A stretch of 64,000 nucleotides of DNA from Isoetes taiwanensis (GCA_021234155.1 JAJEKV010000013.1:3671871-3735870); one strand, 5' to 3'. Shown: positions 24,691-36,001, counted from the stretch's first letter. Numbers and translations are program-made. Notes: generated by a model not told the origin, from the letters alone.

Positions 24691-25104
24691 ACCCTGGATT
24701 GAGGGATCCCGGAGGTGTGATCCCGGAGGACGGCATCCCGGGAGGACGGTGGATCCCGGAGGGCCGGGGGATCCGCCGCTAATCCACGATTAAAGGCTAC
24801 TCAAGCAGATTCGTAGGCCATTTTTTGGCATTGGGGCAGCGTCATTGCTGCGGCGCTCACACTCCTTCCTCCTCTGCTGATACCTGATCCTATCCGCCCA
24901 CTGATTCCGACCACTCTAGCACAGGCGCCATCCGATTTGGAGGAGAATCGAGCAAGAAAAAGCCACACAAAAACTTCCCTGATTTTCCCTATAAGGGTTC
25001 AGTTTTTGTGCGATTCGATTATCGCTTGATAAGGGGGATCCCGTCCTCCGGGATCACACATCCTCCCGGGATGATCACACCTCCGGGATCCCTCAATCCA
25101 GGGT
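24691..25104. mobile_element. MITE-like element with 32 bp perfect terminal inverted repeats
   Basis: The left end begins ACCCTGGATTGAGGGATCCC and the right end is its exact inverse; identity runs for 32 bp. Inside, a G/C-rich word, atcccggaggacgg, is repeated near both ends. The element is 414 bp, has no coding capacity, and ends 239 bp before the invertase ATG, so it forms part of that gene's upstream region. No clear target duplication beside it, so the superfamily is open. Small inverted-repeat elements near plant promoters can alter expression, but nothing here shows that. Confidence 0.75.
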
Positions 25105-25342
25105 AAGATTATCCTGATCCGTTTTTATATTTTTATATTTCATGCTGGTTCAAACATGACCGTGACTCTTAAATAAGACGCTCGCACTGGGTATCATCAA
25201 CCCGATAACTTTTGAGCCGAGTATCCTATACCTACACAAGGTGGCCTTTGCACAGAGTTAAACAAATGAGTTGACTCTAGATATTCAGGAACTGTGCTCT
25301 TCATCTGGAAATGGGCACTCTTCATCTGGAGCAGATCTGGAG

Positions 25343-27094
25343 ATGGAGGCTTCTAAGACCGGCGAAGAAGCCCCTCTATTCCGCCCTCCCTACCCAAATC
25401 CTCCATCTCCATATCCTACTTCTTCCCGTCGCCGCTGCAACATATTCTTGCTGCTTCTTCTCCTCTTAATCCTCCTCCTAATCTCCATAGCCATTCCCCT
25501 TACCATATCCAAGCTTAAAAACCCGAAGCTCGAAGACCACAGAACCGTTTTCCATTTTCAGCCTCAGAAATACTGGATGAATGACCCAAATGGCATGATG
25601 TTTTTTAATGGTTACTACCATTTATTCTATCAGTATAACCCCACAGCAGCGATCTGGGGTAATATTACATGGGGCCACGCGGTTTCTAAGGATCTGATCC
25701 ACTGGACTCATTTAACAATTGCCCTCAAGCCTGATCATTGGTATGATTCATGTGGAATATGGACTGGATCTGCAACGATTGTTGAAGGTAAGCCCTTTTT
25801 AATCTACACAGGATGTACAAATGCTTCAGTTCAGGTCCAAAACAAAGCATCTCCATTAGATCTATCAGACCCTTATTTGCAGGAATGGATCAAGGACTCT
25901 AACAACCCTATTCTAGTTCCTCCTGCCCAAATAAATGTGTATGATTTTAGGGATCCTACAACTGCTTGGATTGGACATGATAAAAAATGGAGAATATTGG
26001 TAGGATCCCAGAAAAATGGCACTGGATGTGCATTTTTGTATGAGAGTTCAGATTTTTTGAAGTGGGAAAGCACTGATCATCCTATTCATTTCGTCAATGG
26101 AACAGGAATGTGGGAATGCCCTGATTTTTACCCTGTTTCTTTGCAAGGGAAATTAGGGCTAAATACTTCTGACAACGGAGAATATGTCAAACATGTTTTA
26201 AAGGCTAGCACTGAATCTAGTGATTCATACATGGTAGGAACTTATGATCCAAAAAATGACACTTTCTTGCCTGATGATCAGAATATTGAAGATGGTGTAG
26301 GATTTTTATATGATTCTGGTAGATTCTATGCTTCCAAAACATTTGATGACTATAATAAGCAGAGAAGAATATTGTTTGGTTGGATTTCAGAAGCAGATGA
26401 TACACTAGATGCTATTTCTAAAGGCTGGGCTTCTGTTCAATCTATTCCAAGAGTAATATGGCTTGATAAAGCTGACAACAGACTTGTTCAGTGGCCTGTT
26501 GAAGAGCTAGAAAAGCTCAGAAAGTTGGCCATTGCAAAAGAGAATTTGATCTTAGAAACAGGAAAGACTACTCAAATAGGAGCTGCTCTTGATCTGCAAA
26601 TGGATATGGAGGTAAATTTTAAAATGGATTATGACTTAAACCTGTTGCCCAAATTGAATCAATCTGCTTCAAGAGCTAATGAAACCTGTAGTTGGACAGG
26701 ATCAACACAAGGATCATTTGGGCTGTTCATTATTTCATCTCAGGATCAACAGCAAAACATGAGAGTGTATTTTAGATTATACAACATGGAAGGAAGATTG
26801 AGGGCTCTATTTTGCACAGATCCAACTAGATCTTCCCAAAAATCAAGAGAGAAAATCTATGGGAAGTACATAGATGTGATGGAAGAAGGGATGATATTAT
26901 CTTTGAGGGTTCTAATAGATCATTCAATTGTGGAGTGCTTTGTTCAAAATGGAAAAGCTGCAATCACTTCTAGAGTATATCCTCATAGTGCTGCAGGTTA
27001 TACTTTCGTTTACAATGATGCTCCATATAGCATCAGTGTAGTTAATGTTAGCTTGTGGCAAATGCAAAGCTTGAGATTCAATACTATTCTTTGA
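25343..27094 (+). CDS. Acid invertase (beta-fructofuranosidase), GH32, intronless
   Basis: Hydrolyses sucrose to glucose and fructose. I start at the ATG 25343 (583 residues); the same frame is open upstream but lacks an ATG. A Pro-rich cytoplasmic tail is followed by a Leu/Ile-rich signal anchor (about residues 34-53), as in vacuolar acid invertases routed through the secretory system. GH32 landmarks: WMNDPNG (nucleophile Asp81), FRDPTTAW (202-209, transition-state Asp204), WECPDF (257-262, acid/base Glu258), then KGWASVQSIPR and a beta-sandwich tail with VECFVQNGK. Pro in WECPD is usual in cell-wall enzymes, while the anchor is vacuolar-like, so the location is open. Typical plant genes have several introns, one flanking a mini-exon for DPN; none exist here. 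A retrocopy or intron loss is possible; no poly(A) remnant is seen. Invertase is preferred over fructosyltransferase because NDPNG is unaltered. Confidence 0.93.
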   Translation: MEASKTGEEAPLFRPPYPNPPSPYPTSSRRRCNIFLLLLLLLILLLISIAIPLTISKLKNPKLEDHRTVFHFQPQKYWMNDPNGMMFFNGYYHLFYQYNPTAAIWGNITWGHAVSKDLIHWTHLTIALKPDHWYDSCGIWTGSATIVEGKPFLIYTGCTNASVQVQNKASPLDLSDPYLQEWIKDSNNPILVPPAQINVYDFRDPTTAWIGHDKKWRILVGSQKNGTGCAFLYESSDFLKWESTDHPIHFVNGTGMWECPDFYPVSLQGKLGLNTSDNGEYVKHVLKASTESSDSYMVGTYDPKNDTFLPDDQNIEDGVGFLYDSGRFYASKTFDDYNKQRRILFGWISEADDTLDAISKGWASVQSIPRVIWLDKADNRLVQWPVEELEKLRKLAIAKENLILETGKTTQIGAALDLQMDMEVNFKMDYDLNLLPKLNQSASRANETCSWTGSTQGSFGLFIISSQDQQQNMRVYFRLYNMEGRLRALFCTDPTRSSQKSREKIYGKYIDVMEEGMILSLRVLIDHSIVECFVQNGKAAITSRVYPHSAAGYTFVYNDAPYSISVVNVSLWQMQSLRFNTIL

Positions 27095-28990
27095 GATGAT
27101 CATTTATTGATGTTACAATTTTATACCCTATGCCTAAGAAATAATCCTCACTTTTGCATATCTTGAATGAATCCAACCTCTTCCTTTCTTTTCACATGTG
27201 ATGTTTATACATATGTAGTCAGATAACTAGCACATATGTGATAGCATGAAATGTAAGACTTACCGCACCTAACAATGTTGGATACTCCATCAATGATTTC
27301 CCACCATTCTTCATATTTTTCATTTGTTATGGGGGATCGCCCCTTTTATTGACATCTTGAACTATTCAAACCAACATGTACTTAGTAAAATTTGTCTGCC
27401 ATTTGTTTTTTTGTGAAGAAGCATAATCCTAGAGTTGCACTTCATTTTTCATTTATTGAACACTACGTAGAGCTCATCAACTAATGTTATTGTGAAGCTT
27501 GGCACGTTGTTGACTAAAGCAATATCAAAACATATATAATGCAGTTCGTGATTTTCCATTGTTTTTGTTCCTCCTGAATTTTTCCGCGCCGCAATCTATC
27601 TTAATATTTTGTTGCCACGTTTTTCTTAAAGACCTCCGATATTGTAACCTGTCGCGGCATCCTATGCCGGATCAAGCTATCCACCGCCAACAACAAACGT
27701 GGTTGGATCTATGGAATCCATGAGCAGTGGCGAACATGGTTGGATGGGGGGCTTGGCGCTTTTCTTTGGAACATACCTACCTTGCTTGACTCTGTGTTGC
27801 AGCGGATTTGGGGCAAAAGACCTATCATTTCTGGAGGTTGCAGGCAGCACGGATCTTTACATGAAAATTATTTTGATCAGAGCACAGGCTATATTCAACA
27901 ACATCTTTTTTGTTCTGGGGGCAATCAATGGCGCCGTTGAAGAGCTTGGTATTTCTTTTGTTAAAAAAGAAGGAAGGTATTTTTTCCAATGAATCACAAA
28001 GCAAAAAAAAAGTGGGTCGTGCAAAGGCCTGGTAGAAATCGGCTGCAGAATTGGAATAAAAAACTCGGACCAGGGCGACTATTTGGCTGCCAGGGCAAGA
28101 GAGGTGCAAATTGGCTGATCAATTTCGGCAACACACTACAAATAGGTACATGGCAAACTGCAACAGATCCTCTGTTTGATTAAAGCCTCTCCTCTACAGT
28201 TTCACAGCTTCCTGCTCGTTTACACTCTGCGAATTGGGTCCTTTGCAACAAATGGCGCAAAATCGCTGTCAAAACTGCCCTTCAATCTTCTTCTCCAATA
28301 TGCTCGAAAGGGCCCTGTCTTGCCTTGCTTTGCTCTGCCCTGCTCGAAAGGACTCTTGCCCTGCCTTGCTCTGCTAGATGGAGAAAGGGAAACGGGTGCT
28401 CTGCCCCCAAGATGCACAAAAAAGATACCGAAGAACACATGAAAATGGGCAAAATGTGCTTATTGTTGTGGCTTCTTGCTCAGAACATAGATGGAGAACA
28501 GAGCTGCAGAACAGAGCCAGAACAGAGCTGCGGGATTATTATAGTAATCCTCAGATTATGTTTTTAGGAACCGAAAGCCAGAGAATTACCCATAAATACA
28601 GACCAGACTTGCCCGTCTTTAATAAGTTTGATAATTCAGGGCTTCAAAATATTGTAAGTTTGTTGAAGAGCATTGCTAATGTTCCTGTTAGTAATTAATG
28701 CTATTCATAGTGGCACCCGTGTTCACTGTAATTACAAGAAACTTTCAAGAAGCTTTCGAAAGCGGGCACGATACCAATGCCTTAGACCTTCTTAAATGGT
28801 TAAGTTTAAATTTTGGAAAGAGAAAATAGCCATAGCAATAGCTAGACATTGGGAGCAGTAGTTCTATGTAGGAAAATGCCGAAGAATTTAGAAGACCTAG
28901 TTCCCTGCAGATTGACAACCTTACATGCTTAGAAAAAGGAGAAGTAGAGGACGTATGCAAACAACCAGTATGCAAATGGAAGGTAAGATC
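27095..28990. other. Region downstream of the invertase, no clear gene
   Basis: No supported gene. A plus-strand frame at 27699-27992 (MVGSMESMSSGEHG...) and an overlapping one at 27740-27940 are not recognised. Near 28300-28400 and 28490-28530 there are short repeated words rich in ctgccttgctctg and cagagctgc, resembling words at 24240-24420 on the other side of the invertase. Confidence 0.35.
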
Positions 28991-29265
28991 CCCCATGTTA
29001 AAACCTCTAAATGTTCCTCCATTTCTTTGTAGGTTGAAAGAACTTGCGGAATCCCAAGCAAACATAGTTTGTGTTAATTCTTCTTTTGCACCAAGTAAGA
29101 CAAGTGGTTTCTTTTGCACAGCGTCGAACCAAAGAAATGTTCGCGGCGGCCAAGGCTGCCGCGATAAATTTCTTGTATAGGCAAAGATAAGAAAGCATTC
29201 AGGTCTGTAGTGTTTAGTCTCACTAAAGCATTTATAGCAGCACGAAGTGAAGGTAAATTAAACAC

Positions 29266-29337
29266 ATTATATTCACATTTTGTATGCTTTATGGTGGCTA
29301 CATTATATTCACATTTTGTATGCTTTATGGTGGCTAT
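29266..29337 (+). repeat. 36 bp perfect tandem duplication
   Basis: The unit starting acattatattcacattttgt and ending ggtggct occurs twice back to back (29266-29301 and 29302-29337). Noncoding surroundings. Confidence 0.85.
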
Positions 29338-29399
29338 AACCGTGCCCTTTATTGGCTCCATAGATCCAACCATGCATCCAGGCAGATTCCCTTAAGAGA

Positions 29400-31370
29400 A
29401 TCTGCGGATCATCCAAAGGGAATCCATGGATCACCTTAAGAGAATCCTAAAAAGCAGAAAGAATCACCTTAAACGAATTCTTAAAGGCCAAAAGAGATCA
29501 CCTTCGGTGGATTCACCTGTGTGATGCCTTTAAGCAAACTCGCCTGACAAATTCCACATGCCCTAAAGCATATCCGCGAATCCTCGAAGCACTTGCATGT
29601 AGACCTCGAAGTATTAGCAAGCAGGCTGACACAAAAAGCATGGGATCACAAGAACAAAACACCAACAGAAAGGGAGGCTTGGGGTAAAGCTATAGTTTTG
29701 GAGAGATGAGGAGGATGGAAGAAGTTGTTGGTTTTTTAATGGACAGAACACAAAATTGGCACTCAGAAATGGAGGAATCAAATAGAATGAATTTGGAGGG
29801 CATAAGAGATACCATATGGGAGGGTGAGTGTCTTCTTCCTTGTATATTGGCAATTCTCATAAGAAAAGTGAGGTGAATGTTCTTGGATTTTGATCAATCT
29901 AATTAAAGTTAGTATAAATAAATTTTAAGTGTAATCCATCTGTATGCCAAAGTTAACAATTAAAAAATAAACAGAATTGGCATTACAACTGTCCTTCTAA
30001 CTTAGATTCCCTTCCTAGATACATCTTTAATACTTCTTCTCACAAAATCGTATTTATTAATCAAATTGTATATGCCAATAACAATTTTGGGTCCAAGAAC
30101 TTATTTGGGTCCAAGAAGATGTTGATTTTTAGTAATCAAATTGCATATGCAAATAACCTTTTTGGAAATAATTTATAAGTGAACCATTATAAATTAACGA
30201 AATTGAATGGATCCAAGGAAACATATTCAAATGATATTCCATTTTAATAACCTTGTTATTTCAATAAATAACAATATTTTATTATTTTTCTATAAGAGGG
30301 AGGAAACCTTGATAGCTTTGGATCCAAGTTTGTTTCCAAAGTCAGCATAATAAACTAAAAATAAAAAGGGATATAAGTATCTAATTTTTGCTAAGTTCTT
30401 AAAATGAAAATCCTGGGTAACCAGTGAGTAGATAACACCTCCAAATTGAAAATATGAAGATTGTCAATAGCTAGCAAAGTTGCAATTCATATCAGACAAT
30501 GCTAGTTCAATATCCTATCGTAATTAATAGTGATTTTATTGTTGGCCTCAAACAGTGCTAGAATCATGGGAATAGTAAGATCACCTAAAATGGAAAGAGA
30601 TGAAATGAGACAGCTTCATCAAAAGCTTGTATATGGAAGTGCCTCCTTTTGAGATATTACTTGGTGGAGCAACAACAACATGGGGCTTTTGAATATCAAT
30701 CAATGCCAACAGAAGCACCTGCACAAAGTTGAGATCCCTATACAAACAACTACAACCAATGTCGGCATTGAAGGGAAAACCCCAATGGCAGAGGAGGCAA
30801 AGTTTTACTAATATTCTTTACTACAGGTATTTCGCAACCCAAGCTTATCAAGGCTTGGCTATACCCTAATTTACTATACTGTTAGTAATACAACGCATTT
30901 TCATGTGCTTGATTTATGAAGGCTCTCAAAATCTTGCAACCAATCACCATTGAGCTGCAGGTGTATGGTGGCATGGCTACCAGGACCACATTTTGGTGTG
31001 CACCAGTGGGGGCCCGCGAGCAGCAGCCGGGAGCGGATCACCGGCCACACCTGAATGTGGGATCGGTGATCATGCCACCACAACGTAAACAACGGGCCCG
31101 AGGGAGGCATTTTTTCCTCCTAGATTCCTATTTTTGTTTCGTCTGTGGAAAATTCACTTATTGGCGGCGCTTAAGTGGCGCCACTAGGTACAGTACAATG
31201 ATTACAATATAGGTACACAGTTTTAAACAAGTACAAAGTTTTATCTTTAACGCACATAGAGTTTTATATAAAGGAAATTGGATTCGATATCCCATTCACC
31301 AAAATTCAAAACTTTACAGTTGTATAATCCCAGATACAGTAAAAAACAAATGTTTTTACATTTGAAATCT
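29400..31370. other. Noncoding stretch
   Basis: No supported gene. 29400-29600 has loosely repeated words (ccttaagagaatcc, ggatcacctt). 29870-30550 is AT-rich. 30910-31110 is a more GC-rich block without a recognisable product. Confidence 0.4.
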
Positions 31371-31380
31371 CAGCAAAAAT

Positions 31381-33350
31381 TCACTTTAAAACCTTGTTAC
31401 AATTTTGAAGCACACTTGCTAAACCTGAAGCATCTGCAACTGAAACTATCACACACTGATTTAATGTCGCACCAGCAAAAAATTGACCATTAGAATTATT
31501 GATATTTGTATGCGTACAAAACAATTCTGGATGAGCCTTGAAGACGGTATCATAGAAGCTATCATCATCATCATCATCGTTGTAAACGACCTTAGCGGCT
31601 TGGTTTCCTATGATCATAAGCTCACTAGAAGAATTCTGCTGCATAGCCAAGCTACTATTTTTAACATGTTTCTCTGCTGCAACATTACAATTACCTAGCA
31701 AACAAACAAACAATTAAATAACCTATTTACAAACAAACAATTAACTAATATATTTACAACTAACTACTAAAACAAATAACTGCTAAAATAAAAAATAGAA
31801 CTAACTCATTTCCATAGATTCATTCTTCTTTTCATCAACACTAGGAACTATACATTGAGTCTTCTTCAACTTGTCACCTGAAAAAACTAAAATAACGACG
31901 GCACGAGTAGAAATTAAGAGCAAAAATTAATTGAATAAATACATACCAAGAAACTTCGACTGCTGCTTCTTTATTTCTTCATTAAGAACATCCTCATACA
32001 TTCTCAATGTCCCATCTTCATTATACGGATGAGCATTCACACTTATAGCTGCATTCTTGAATGTCTGTAGAATTGTCATACGTGCATCACAAAACTCTGC
32101 AAACATTAGAATATTTGCACAAAATATTAAATTAAAGTAAATTACACTTACATTAAACTACACTTACTTCTGATACGCCTCAATACTCCTATACCCAGTA
32201 ACAAGCTTGCCAACCTGTGAAGGTACACCAACCAACAAGCATCCGAGTGACAACATACACCTTGCAACTCTTATTAGACATTTCTGCATCCAAAATCTTC
32301 CCCATGACTTTCGACCAAGAAGTTATTGCATTCTGACTGGCCCTGGTCTTTCCATACCATGCCTGAAAGAAAAATAGTTTGGTAAAAAATAAACAAGAAA
32401 CAAAAAAGTAAACTCAAATAAAACACATTTACATCTCTAGGCCTATCAATTGGCAGAAGGAACAAGGCTCGAGATGCTGCAGAGTTCCTTGACAGGCAAA
32501 TGGCACACATATTGCTTATATGTGACCACAAAATCCTCCTCATAACCCCATATAGCAGGTCTAAAGTGAGAAGAATCAAATCTGGTACATGTTGTACCCA
32601 GTTCTTGCTAACTCTTTCATTGTACAATAGAAACTCACTCGAGTTATCACTCTCAATAGTGAAATAAACATCCGTTACATCGAAAATCTCAGCAGCACCT
32701 CTAATTGCAAACCTTGAACATAATTAGAAACTCAATCTCTTTTGACAACCCCTACTTGAGATATTTTAAGCAAGTCCTGCTATGTCCTAAATGATAAAAC
32801 CTGTACCTTTTTTGCTTTACTCACCACTTGAGCCAGCCTAGACCTATCAGTAGCTCCTATAAATGCAAGCTTAGACCTAGTAAATACAGGATCATACAAC
32901 ATGTTGAAAGGAGTAACATCCCTTTGTCCTGTTGCAGCAATAGTAGCATCTTCCTTCTTCCTGATCATTCTCCCAAAGGCCTTGAAAAGACAGCTTAAGC
33001 TGCAAATAAATAAATAACATAATTAAAACAACACACTTGAACAACAAGAGAAGCTAAGCATTTACCTTGATTGAGGAAGTAACAACCCATTTTTCTTCTT
33101 TACTTGAATCATGAACTATACAAGCAAACTATCCAACTTATTTATGAATCTCCTCGATTGGAATAGACATGTCTTTTCTAGCCCAAGCCCTCCATTAATC
33201 AAATTGTTTTCTGGCCCACTGATTTACCCTTGGCGACTTATCCTTACCACCTCCATCAATATCCTTCAGCATTCTGTCATCCAAGGCCATAATTTCCTGG
33301 CATTCATCATCCTTAGCATCTGTCTCAACAATATATTTAACAAAATTTGG
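31381..33350 (-). pseudogene. Crypton/DUF3504-type tyrosine recombinase, decayed, with introns
   Basis: Minus-strand exons, in order. (1) 33345-33065: VNQWARKQF, W-R-A-W, MSIPIEEI, then in another frame FMIQVKKKNGLLLPQS, the N-terminal core-binding region. (2) From 32999: SCLFKAFGRMIRKK, PFNMLYDPVFTRSKLAF, FAIRGAAEIFDVT (box I Arg), EFLLYNERVSKN. (3) 32362-32168 after a ttttctttcag acceptor: WYGKTRASQNAITSW, TRMLV, GVPSQVGKLV, GYRSIEAYQK (box II region and the Tyr nucleophile position). (4) About 32103-31950: CDARMTILQTFKNAA. The order and wording match Crypton-derived (KIAA1958/QRICH1-like) recombinases, which cut and rejoin DNA through a Tyr. The expected HxxR reads KSCK and GH reads GY; stops and frameshifts are present, so it is inactive. 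Exons after 31950, including an Asp-rich stretch near 31560, are tentative. Confidence 0.7.
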
Positions 33351-33954
33351 ACTTATTCAAATCCAATAGATATTTCAAGGGTGGCATGATAAGATTATAT
33401 ATATTTTTAACTTTATTGATTTTAGCAATTGCTGTCAGATCTATCAGCTTAAATTTGGAGTGCCAGATCTTGATTCTGTTATTCATAAGAACACATAAAT
33501 TGTGAATTCATGCTTGGAATCCAGGTCTCTTCATTTAGACTTATTCATAGAAAAGAACCCTCACTTTGAGAACCTGATCTGTAAAACTTATAATAACTCG
33601 GCTTTGTATTATGGGTTTGATCTCTAAGGACCTCGATCTGTGGTTCTTTATTAATCTGTGGTAATGGAGGATAGCTTGTAAATCACTAAATTTTATATTG
33701 CACTCCTACTTATAGCCAACCCTAATGCCATTGATGAAGTAATTCTGACAATGGCCATTTGACGTCCATTGTTGTTGTATAATCGACTTCCTCCCCGCAC
33801 CATACTTGAATATCTAGTGCATTTGAGTGTCTATTATGGTCCTCAAATGGCTCCCAATAAGATGGTCATGGACATGCGAGATCAGCTATGTCCTCGGGCA
33901 CGCGCTTGACATGTACATACACATTTATTTCATGATGATGTATACTTGTACAGT

Positions 33955-34137
33955 TTGACAACATTCTTATTACTGCCACGGTTTTTCCCTCGAAAACCCT
34001 TCGGGGCGAGGGTTTTTTAACCCGGACAGTAATAAGTTTGATGCGCTCCTTCTGGGTCCCATAGGCCGATTGGTCTCAGTGGACGATAAAAAACTATTCT
34101 TATTCTTATTCTTATTCTTATTCTTATTCTTTTTTTT
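33955..34137 (+). mobile_element. 5'-truncated LINE 3' end with (TTATTC)n tail
   Basis: Only the 3' end of the LINE family found at 12.4-17.8 kb. It has a hairpin (outer stem CTTATTACTG 33966-33975 with CAGTAATAAG 34027-34036, perfect), the GGGTCCCATAGGCC and GTGGACGATAAAA words, then five TTATTC repeats. Upstream similarity to the longer copy fades near 33940. No target duplication identified. Confidence 0.7.
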
Positions 34138-34139
34138 GT

Positions 34140-35200
34140 CCTTCATTCTGGTTGACGATTAGCGTATAAATATTGCTTTGGAAGAAAATACCTATACTTA
34201 AAAAAGGATTTGACTATGAGGCATTCTGTTAGTTGATTGAAAGATTCATGGAATTGAACATCCCACGAGGGACCTAAAAATACGCCATGCACAAACTCAA
34301 CAGGGGCAGAAAGCACGCATATATCTTTGGAGCTTTTCGTACTTCCTGTACCATCTGGAATATGTTAGCAAATACCTCAAATCGTGTGAAGATTTTGAAA
34401 CACATTCTCACACATCCGTTTTCAAACAATCCCACTTGTACCTCATCAATCACGCATGTCTTCATTGCAATTCCATTGTTCTCATTAGTTTGTGGCTTAT
34501 ATAATTCACTTAAAGGGGGCAATTATACCGGCCTCAAGCTCGATCCCGCAAGGTGACAACATCCATACCTTGGAAAAGGACAAGCCTGATGTCTATATGA
34601 TAGATAACAAGAATACTAGTAATACTTTTGGCTGGAATGGCATCCCCAACATCTAATAAATATGTACCTGCATAAAAATTATGTTTGTAAAGACGAGGCA
34701 ACAAAATAAACAAAAAGAGATGAAGATCATACGATGCAAAATTGGGCCTTCCATAGTGAGCCTGGAGGAGTGAGCCCGTTTATCTGAAGTGATGGGCGGG
34801 CAGTGGCTATATGGCAGGCAAAATGCCTAACCTATAGCTAGGTTATCAAAGCTTCCATAGCTCGGTTTTTAGAGGTTTGACAGGCCACAGATCGGTTATC
34901 AGAGGTCCAGAGCTCGATTATTAGATCGTAGCCTAGATTATCAGCTACAATTTGAGCAATTTTTGGCTACAATTTGAGCAATTTTTTTGAACGAGATTTT
35001 TTTGGCTACAATTTGAGCAATTTGAGCAATGCCCCTTGGGGTGCGCTGCCTATCGATTTACTGGCCAGAAACCCCTCAATCCGGCCGGTTGCCTAGCACA
35101 TCTAGCTAACCCATTGGACTAAAAGAGGCCGCTTTGACAATAAAAGCTCGATTTCAATCATGGTTCATTTAAGCATTCATGTGATGTTCAATAAGATTTT
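34140..35200. other. Noncoding stretch with a short tandem repeat
   Basis: No supported gene. ggctacaatttgagcaattt recurs three times at about 34937-35025. Words such as ctcggttttta and tcggttatcaga also recur nearby. Confidence 0.45.
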
Positions 35201-35201
35201 G

Positions 35202-35403
35202 AAAATTGAGTAGAAATTGACGAGACCCGATGCAGGTATGCAATGACATATTTTTTTCTCCCTCTACTTTCTGCTTTACAAAAGAGCTCATGTAGATTGC
35301 CATATCTCGTAGGGACTTCGTTCAGAACTTGCTTCCAGAATTCAAATTAAACAACCCGGCGGAGACAGGACGAGGGCGTGATCCATTTATCAAAGGCATC
35401 TAT
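35202..35403 (+). pseudogene. Partial copy of the mL43 gene (end of exon 1, intron 1, exon 2)
   Basis: Similar to 45105-45463 with two indels. The copy lacks about 130 bp that hold the leader and most of exon 1, joining GACGAG directly to GATGCAG. It keeps intron 1 and exon 2, which reads RDFVQNLLPEFKLNNP then AETGRGRDPFIKGIY. It lacks 15 bp relative to the other copy (the HVEVV stretch). Similarity stops almost exactly where exon 2 ends in the intact gene. It is a broken gene copy, not expressed as mL43. Confidence 0.8.
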
Positions 35404-35740
35404 GAAGTCGTACAAGTACGCATTTAGGAGCTTGTTTCCAAATTTGAGCAGCTTATTTTCGTGAATATTTTTTTGGGCTTCTCGTTTCAGTCTTTCTATT
35501 TTGATGGCATCTGTTGCAATGCTGTAAAAAAAGGAATGTGGTGGATTGAAATTTAGAAAGTGCAGCGATGGTGCACGGTTCAGGTTTTCTAGGGGCATAT
35601 GTGCCTCTCGGCAGATCTGATGAGGCCTCACTTTCTATCGACCATCCATCGCTCTGGCACATCTTCGAGGCTCCAAACCTGTCATCCATTGATGTTTGGT
35701 GTTCATGCTCCAGAAATGGATTTCGGGTAAAGGATTTTGG
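35404..35740 (-). pseudogene. Unrecognised gene fragment joined to the mL43 copy
   Basis: On the minus strand a segment containing CQSDGWSIESEASSDLPRG (about 35670) is followed by a ttttttacag acceptor at about 35521 and then IATDAIKIERLKREAQKNI. Both have protein-like composition and an apparent intron boundary. Opposite in strand to the mL43 piece, so this is a chimera of two captured fragments. Family not recognised. Confidence 0.35.
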
Positions 35741-35933
35741 CAGAGCTTCCAGGCAGGGCTTTGACCTTTTTTTTGCTGGCCGGATTCCAATTTTTTGGCC
35801 GCTTTACATTTTTTGGAGCCAGCTCTTAGATCGCTAGATATTAGAGCAAAGCAATATCAAATGGAAGCAAAGCACCTTTAACAGCAAAAATGTTGTGGAA
35901 TCGGCAGAAACAAGGATTTTCTAGCAATACAAC

Positions 35934-36001
35934 TGCAAATAACAAGGGATCTGAGCTCGGGATTGTGCAAATAACAAGGGATCTGAGCTCGGGATTGTGC
36001 A
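35934..36001 (+). repeat. 32 bp tandem duplication
   Basis: The unit beginning gcaaataacaagggatctga and ending gggattgt occurs twice in succession, ending in gtgc. Lies just left of the hAT-like element. Confidence 0.8.

Noticed and set aside
25271..25342. Upstream extension of the invertase from a TTG codon.
   Set aside because: No ATG in this part, and the ATG at 25343 gives the normal length and N-terminal layout.
24240..28530. cagagc-rich words on both sides of the invertase as ends of one transposon carrying the gene.
   Set aside because: The words are short, low in complexity and not clearly inverted as a unit; no duplication found.
30901..31212. Short frames on both strands with mixed composition.
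   Set aside because: No recognised motif, no consistent frame and no splice borders.
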